Shown here: one piece after another, positions 58,901 through 64,000 of the stretch
Position numbering within the stretch: the first letter of the stretch is position 1
How the letters are laid out: each line of letters begins with the position of its first letter
Source: Mesodorylaimus sp. YZB2_4
Taxonomy: Eukaryota > Nematoda > Enoplea > Dorylaimida > Dorylaimidae
Assembly: GCA_030248295.1 (NCBI GenBank)
Contig: JASANH010000329.1
Coordinates: 62,001-126,000, forward strand
Direction: 5' to 3'
Length of the DNA stretch: 64,000 bases
Program-made: the position numbers and the translations under genes
The notes under the pieces: generated by a model
The model's database searches: none
Told to the model about the DNA's origin: nothing
The model's input: the letters and a program-made list of their open reading frames with translations, nothing else

Positions 58901-59809
58901 CTCCAAACCATCAAGTTTTCCAATTCGATTTAATCTAACCATCGGCGTGCCACCAATATGGGATAGAATGTTGGGGAGAATTTTCGGCATGTCACGTGGA
59001 TATTTTTCTTTGTAGTGGGGAGATTCGGAAGGGGATTTGTCCTTCGACCAAGTGCATCGTGATGGAGCGTCTGGTGGAACGTAGTTGTCCGCAACAGAAT
59101 GGTGCCGCCTAAAAATGTGTTTAGCGGAAGATATGGAAATATTACTAACTACTAGTTGGCAGTCACTATGTTAGTTATGCAGCCAAATTATGCTGATAAC
59201 TAAATATACTTGATGCTTTGCTTATATCCTGACTATACCTGATATACTACGGTTATAACTAATAACTAATAACTATGAGCCTTTTAGCAGAAACCCCGTT
59301 CCCATGTCATTTATAGGTCATATTTGCACATACTGTAGGCAACAGTATACACATAACATGGAGGAATGTCTAACACACAGTTATTGTAGGATTTTCCGTG
59401 TATAAATTTTCAGTTCGATATGTAGAAAATGCTGTTTACACAACAGTCCACAGTAATAGCGAATCCTAAAACCTCACTGTAAGCCCCAAACGAGCCCCAC
59501 CAAACTTAAGCCTGGAAATATAAAAAATTGGCACCAAGCCAACATAAGTTTGCTTCGAAAAAGAAGCTTCTAACATGTAGTATGGCTTTAAAAAGTTGAC
59601 AAAAGACGTAGAATAAAGCCCTGCATGAAATTAAAGTCGACATAGTTCTCTGCATAGTTTAAAGTTTCAGAAAGGTGAAAAAAGTGAAACTGCGAGGACT
59701 CTATGTGGCTTAACGTTTTGGTTATAACTCACAAAGGCTATCCTTACTTTCCACTTTGCGGGCATCCAGTGGCGACTGGTTCGTGGCCATCGATCGTTTT
59801 AGAATCCAT
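55919..59809 (-). CDS. CBS: Cystathionine beta-synthase
   Basis: Seven exons close exactly in frame: 59809-59748, 59108-58891, 58155-57736, 57608-57197, 56915-56703, 56425-56232, 56064-55919, giving 554 residues (human 551). The enzyme condenses serine and homocysteine to cystathionine with PLP in the transsulfuration pathway. The N-terminus keeps the heme module: Cys39 in APSRCTW and His52 in SESPH, 13 residues apart as in vertebrates. The catalytic core is strongly conserved: PLP lysine in [10 protein letters not shown] (Lys107), the [16 protein letters not shown] phosphate loop, and CPKC in the place of the human CXXC. It is followed by [11 protein letters not shown] and [12 protein letters not shown], then the two-CBS-domain regulatory region ([50 protein letters not shown]). 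The start was chosen because only ATG at 59809 gives the needed phase and a GCP..G match to vertebrate N-termini. Two introns carry palindromic repeats. Confidence 0.95.
56626..56654 (-). repeat. Palindromic core, copy H, in a CBS intron
   Basis: GAGACATTAACCCGACGGGT then TTCTGCCTC. It lies between CBS exons 5 and 6; its reverse flank CTCGATAC.CTC matches copy F. Confidence 0.7.
58363..58397 (-). repeat. Palindromic core, copy I, in a CBS intron
   Basis: Outer arms GAGGCAGA / TCTGCCTC enclose ACATCAACCCGACGGGTT. It lies in the 735-base intron between CBS exons 2 and 3. The flanks to about 58555 match copy F inverted. Confidence 0.75.
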
Positions 59810-59918
59810 ACTAGTACTTCTTTAGCTCTGCTCTGAAAAGACACTAACAGGCCACGTGGAACGGCAAAGACAGGCACCCCGTGCGTGAGAACGAGCTCCC
59901 GAATGATTGAAGAGAGGG

Positions 59919-59926
59919 CTATATAG
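59919..59926 (-). promoter_or_regulatory. Candidate TATA box of CBS
   Basis: CTATATAG, palindromic, lies 110 bases before the CBS start codon in otherwise GC-richer DNA. Placement is plausible; no other promoter element was recognised. Confidence 0.4.
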
Positions 59927-60295
59927 GGCAGCAGGTACACGTAAACGAGCTGCTCGTCTAAACAGGCCAAACGATCGGGGACGATCGGGAACGGTAAGAC
60001 TGGCGGCAAACAGCAGGAATTGCCACTCTTCTACTAAAACGGCCTACGAATGGCAGCCGGGATATCGAGTTTTGTGCAAAGGCACCAGCACCACCACACT
60101 CGCATATGCGCGCACGGAATCAGGTTGAATGTTCCGCCTTAACTCAAGTGCGCGTGTCTGCCAATCAAGCACGAACGATGACGTCAAAGCTAACGCCACG
60201 TGTGTTAGTCGTTTAGCTTTGGAGTGCAGCATGGCAAAAGCATAGCAACCACGTGGCGACGACGACACGTCAGGCTCGGCCAGTAAAAAATTTTA
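59927..60295. other. Spacer between CBS and the small membrane protein gene
   Basis: No exon recognised; the two genes are tandem on the minus strand. Confidence 0.4.
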
Positions 60296-60539
60296 TCACT
60301 CGTCAGAATCAGAATCGCCTAAATTCTTTCAGACACCTAGCTTTTCTGTCGCTCAGTATTCGCGGCCTGGTGGGTTAGGCGTCAGGTACGCACTTACTGG
60401 CAAGTTTTCGACTCGCGGTCGGTAAATCAATTCTTGTGTAATGTGTCCCTTGATCTTTGGGTGTGGTGTAGCGTTTGGTAATGTGGTGAACCAGCAGCAG
60501 GATACAGTATGGAAACAGGTAGGAAACCCAGGAAAACAT
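60296..60539 (-). CDS. 54-residue membrane protein with acidic tail
   Basis: Two exons, 60539-60398 and 60318-60296, join across a 79-base intron (GTAAGT ... TTTAG) in phase 1. The protein starts MFSWVSYLFPYCILLLVHH, a single membrane helix, then a basic/polar stretch KRYTTPKDQGTHYTRIDLP, TASRKLA, and ends SDSDSDE. The frame is open upstream of this ATG (SLPLLLPSIRNKD), so an additional 5' exon or a longer N-terminus is possible. The acidic Ser-Asp repeat is a typical casein kinase 2 target. No family was recognised. The phase fit and the sensible tail make it more likely to be real than chance. Confidence 0.45.
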
Positions 60540-61116
60540 ATCCTTATTGCGAATTGATGGCAACAGCAACGGAAGCGAATACAACGTTTGGCATAGAGTT
60601 CCGAAAGCAGATCTTGGATATTTGCTCCCTGCTCCTCAAGATGCCGCGATGAATACATGCGAAAACCATTTTTCGAGTGATTGGAGATAGGAAAAACGGA
60701 AAACGCATGGGGGCAGCCAGGGGCAGAAAAAACACCAATCATAACCGCTTGAGCCATGATTTTGGCCACATTCACCCGGCAAACGAGTTCCTTCGCTGTT
60801 GATCAGTTGAATTGATTTCGTATTCGAGCTGCAATCTGTGGAACCGCATCGAGCTCAGGATGCAACTTACAAGAGCATTGATGAGAGCGGGCGAACAGGC
60901 TGGACTCCTTGGATCGACGCACGACAAAAAACGGCCAACAAAAGACCACGTGCAATATGACCGCAGACACAGATGACCGCGGCGACAAAAGACCGCTAGG
61001 AAATAAGACCGCGTTTTTATACAGTTTTGTCACATATGAATCACTGTCACATAAGAATAGCTGGCCAGCCTCAGTCAGCGGGTACATGAGGAATGATTAG
61101 TTCTTTTGTTGGATTC

Positions 61117-61320
61117 TAGCGAGAAGACACATCAGCAGGCTAAAGATCAACTTCGATCTCGGCCGATGCAGCTGGATTTATTACTTTGGTCGTTACGGCT
61201 AATCCATGGCCATCGTAATGCGTGGGCATGGGTGGATGACCTTGCTGTGCTGACGCTTAACTCGAGATTCGAGTGGGTTATGGTTCCCCTTATTCACCCG
61301 TGTTAGGCTCTGTCCTGGGT
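61117..61320 (+). repeat. Direct repeat, copy 1
   Basis: Matches 61747-61935: shared CACATCAGCAG, AAAGATCAACTTCGA, GGCCGATGCAGCTGGATTTA, GGGTGGATGA, CTTGCTGTGCTGA or near, and GGTTCCCC.TATTCAC.CG. Confidence 0.75.
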
Positions 61321-61746
61321 GCTCATGCCCTCCCAGCTTATCTCCTCAGTGAATGACGGAATATGACTGTATCCAAGGACCGCCGGTCAAATTGGCAGTT
61401 GGGCATAATACCGCGCGAAAAAAAGACCGAACACAATATGACCGAAAGTAAAGAAAGAAGGTCAGATTATAGGGTATTGATGTCGCTAGTTTTTCGATCC
61501 AATTCTGTTACTGTTTGGATGTCTATCTGCCATATGTAAGTATACCTTATGTAACATGAAGTGAACACAGTCTCACAATTTGTGAGCTTTACTCCGCCTC
61601 ATCGCCTCGGCGAGCTGTGCACCACCTCATCGAGTAACTATGGCCTGTTTGGGAATGGTGCAAAGATTTATTGTTTTCCCTCTTGTTCCTGCCATCTGTT
61701 TGAATTGCCAGGGTCTTGTCCGACCAGAAGCTGTAAGTCGGCAAGT

Positions 61747-61935
61747 GAGAAGGCACATCAGCAGTAGCGAAAGATCAACTTCGACCTCAGGCCGATGCAG
61801 CTGGATTTATTACTTGAGTCATCACAGCAAATCAATGTAATGGGTGGGCAAGGGTGGATGAACCTGCTGTGCTGATGCTTTGCTTTGCATAGTGGTGCAT
61901 TGGTTCCCCGTATTCACTCGAACTCTGTCTCGTGT
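61747..61935 (+). repeat. Direct repeat, copy 2
   Basis: Second copy, about 630 bases downstream of the first, continuing directly into the inverted composite-repeat fragment. Confidence 0.75.
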
Positions 61936-62100
61936 AAGTGCCGTCGGGGTGCTCGGAGTGGAGAGACGAAAGGAGACAGTCTCGGCTGTCCAACACCGAC
62001 AGGGTTCGAAGCCCACCCGCCATCGGTCGAGGAAGTCGGTGTCCTGCCCAGGATGCCCTCTCGTAGAGGTGCTCCAAGCGGAGACAGTGTGTGCCGGTCC
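61930..62100 (-). repeat. Composite-repeat fragment, inverted
   Basis: In reverse it reads GCATCCTGGGCAGGACACCG, ACTTCCTCG, then CTCCGAGCACC, matching the middle of the copies at 4 kb and 52.9 kb. Confidence 0.65.
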
Positions 62101-63397
62101 CCGCACAGTTCTGCTTAGAAGGTTTGACTTCTGATCGACACAGACAAAATGGGTTTCGACTCACAACAATTAAAAAAACTGGCGGACTCACCCGCATCGC
62201 AATAGTCGAAACTTTGGTACTCTGGTGCTTGGCAAGAGATTCCTGTCCTGCTCTACTTTCTAACGATGAATGTAACATTAGCTTTGCACCTCATGCGGGT
62301 ACTGACTTAAATTTTGTCTATGCCGCAGGAACTAGAGCAGTGCTCTGTCAACCAAAGCCTCAAATCAGTAGCAAACACTCTCGGGGCACTGACTCTTGGT
62401 AGTCCTATAATCGAGGGCTAGACGAGGGGGCCGATAAGGTGAGTAAATCTAGCATTATTCTCTCGATGTTTCTACTCGAAAATACCTCTGGTTACGCCTG
62501 CATTGGCTATGGTCGTTGTTCACCCCAGTTTTTTATTCATTCTCAAAGAGCCATTTTCAAACACTAAAACATGAGTGAAAAATGAATTATGGGTACTGAT
62601 AGCCGTGTTATCAGATTATCGCGACTTCGCCAAGACTCAGGTGATTCCGAGCAGCCTTTGTCCAGAGTTTTTACATAAGAAGGGGGATAAATCGATGAAT
62701 TTGCTTAAAAAACAAGTTCACGGCATTTTATGATTCAAAAATGCTGTGTGTGAATTAATTTAATCAGGAAAGATATTTTAATTCAAGATTTCCACGTTCA
62801 GGTTCAGGCTGTCGGTGTACAAAAATATCCATTGCACTGTGTTGATGCTAGCTCCCTTGAATATCCGCTTGATTATCTGCCCTTTGACCCCGGTTGATTT
62901 CCGCCCATAGAAGACTTCCGAGTAAACACGGGGCCCTCATGGTCTTCAATTCACATTAGCTGTTTCGTGCAGCCTGTTTTTCTGAGCTTGGGCTCTGAAG
63001 CCAATTACAGCTAAGTGCAAGGATCTTTTATGCGAGGCATGATTGGAGAACGTGATTCGATAAGAAAAATGTCGACTGAATGTCTAACGATCTCGTCAAA
63101 AACGTGTAAAAACAAGGCTTCAGCTCATTACACTCAGCCTGCATGCAGGATTGCGATTTATTGAGAGCACTCATTAGCATTCGCGAACCACTCACATCTA
63201 TCCGGGCCAAATAACTTCTTTGCAGGGCAGTTTTTTCTCAGAAGCTGCGCCGCTGCTTGTATACTCATCACAGTATATGGTCATCATTTCGAATCAGGAA
63301 GTCGACTCTACAGTACGACTGGGTCTGTATTACTGGAAGACCGGAGGAACTTTTGCTTTACACCAAAAACCCAGGGCAGCCAACCAAGTCCATGGCT

Positions 63398-63425
63398 GAA
63401 ACGTCACCCTGACGGGTGATGCTTC
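63398..63425 (+). repeat. Palindromic core, copy J
   Basis: GAAACGTCACCCTGACGGGTGATGCTTC in two arms around a CTGAC centre; flanks shared with copies B and G. Confidence 0.65.
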
Positions 63426-64000
63426 TAGCTACCTGCTCCCGTGCAGAGCTTCTAAAATTCGAAGGACTTGCACACATTCTGGCACCTTCTCGTAATTTTC
63501 AGCTGCCGTTCACGGGTCATGTAGACACCTACGTAGAGGGAAGAGTAAGTGCCTAAGTCACTTTGGCCGACGTGCAGGTTCCGGCTCAAGGGGCGATTAA
63601 GTCAAATTTACATCCTTTTTGCTCACGATGATCACAGAGTTAACTCTTAGATATGCGTCATCCATATTTATGCTCATAAAGTGCTGTCCATTTTTCTTAT
63701 ATGACCTGGCTGGACGAGCATGCGTATGTGACTTGTGTATTTGCGTCAAACTTAAAATTAAATGAGATACGAGGATGGAAACACATCGTCAGAGAAAGTG
63801 ACCTTTAAACCTCTCATATAGGTCCTACTGACCATGGATATTACAATGGTTGCAAATACGGTGAATGACGAATTCTGTCTGCGAGGAGAGCTCACAGGTT
63901 CAAAACGAGCAGGCGCAGCACGCATTCATGGTTCACCACATCACTGAGCGGAATTCGGGATGCCAACATCTGTCTGATATCCAGGAATCTGCCTGTTTCT

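Larger units (their letters stand above)
60540..64000. other. Repeat-rich end of the window
   Basis: No gene was recognised. It contains a duplicated 200-base block (61117 and 61747), an inverted partial copy of the composite repeat (61930-62100), short AAGACCGC-type motifs (60920-61015, 61375-61445) and one palindromic core (63398). Confidence 0.5.

Noticed and set aside
60296..60539. ORMDL-like identity for the small membrane protein
   Set aside because: Only a TP.DQG and a TASRK word are shared and the spacing is wrong.
1..64000. CRISPR arrays, bacterial operons or integrated viral genes
   Set aside because: No spaced direct-repeat array, no ribosome-binding-site-led gene cluster and no viral polymerase, capsid or integrase frame was seen.

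Overview
The window is eukaryotic, from a small invertebrate of the moulting-animal group (Ecdysozoa). Genes are split by short GT-AG introns with acceptors such as TTTTAG and TTTCAG, gene density is low, and the gaps are full of small repeats. A cuticlin-type ZP protein with a furin site and tail anchor, nematode-style FkbM-domain protein, serpentine receptors and a gustatory-receptor-like gene point to a nematode or tardigrade-like animal. I cannot settle the phylum. The CBS gene keeps a heme-binding N-terminus, which from memory Caenorhabditis CBS lacks, so a Caenorhabditis-like worm is less likely. I built gene models by hand from splice sites, reading phase and family resemblance; most close perfectly in frame.

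Layout. 1-6.7 kb: mostly repeats, with a broken GPCR on the minus strand (2.3-2.9 kb). 6.7-7.7 kb: an intact two-exon serpentine receptor. 11.0-14.0 kb (minus): a diverged N-acetylglucosamine-kinase-like gene that has lost its phosphate-binding motifs. 15.0-16.6 kb: an unknown basic protein. 17.5-21.1 kb: a tandem pair of intronless orphan GPCRs. 22.9-28.6 kb: a seven-exon F-box/leucine-rich-repeat gene with a nested transposon in one intron. 28.9-29.6 kb (minus): a 101-residue secreted protein. 31.9-34.3 kb: a nine-exon cuticlin-like ZP gene with a TATA box, followed by a 40-residue membrane microprotein. 35-40.9 kb: repeat-rich, no convincing gene. 41.0-42.8 kb: an FkbM-type methyltransferase-like type II membrane protein with a 19-bp satellite in its intron. 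43.7-48.5 kb (minus): a ten-exon GPI-tailed melanotransferrin-like gene whose iron ligands appear lost in both lobes. 49.5-52.1 kb: a partial GPCR and a broken gustatory-receptor-like gene. 55.9-59.8 kb (minus): a complete seven-exon cystathionine beta-synthase. 60.3-60.5 kb (minus): a 54-residue membrane protein with an acidic tail. 60.5-64 kb: repeats.

The genes do not form one pathway. The strongest themes are (1) chemosensory and orphan GPCRs, several of them decaying; (2) two enzyme or metal-protein families that keep their fold and exon structure but lose catalytic or ligand residues; (3) very small membrane or secreted proteins hidden by introns; and (4) a dispersed mobile repeat with a conserved palindromic core (consensus arms GAAACATCAACCCG / CGGGTTGATGTTTC), found at least ten times and apparently caught as a filled versus an empty site.
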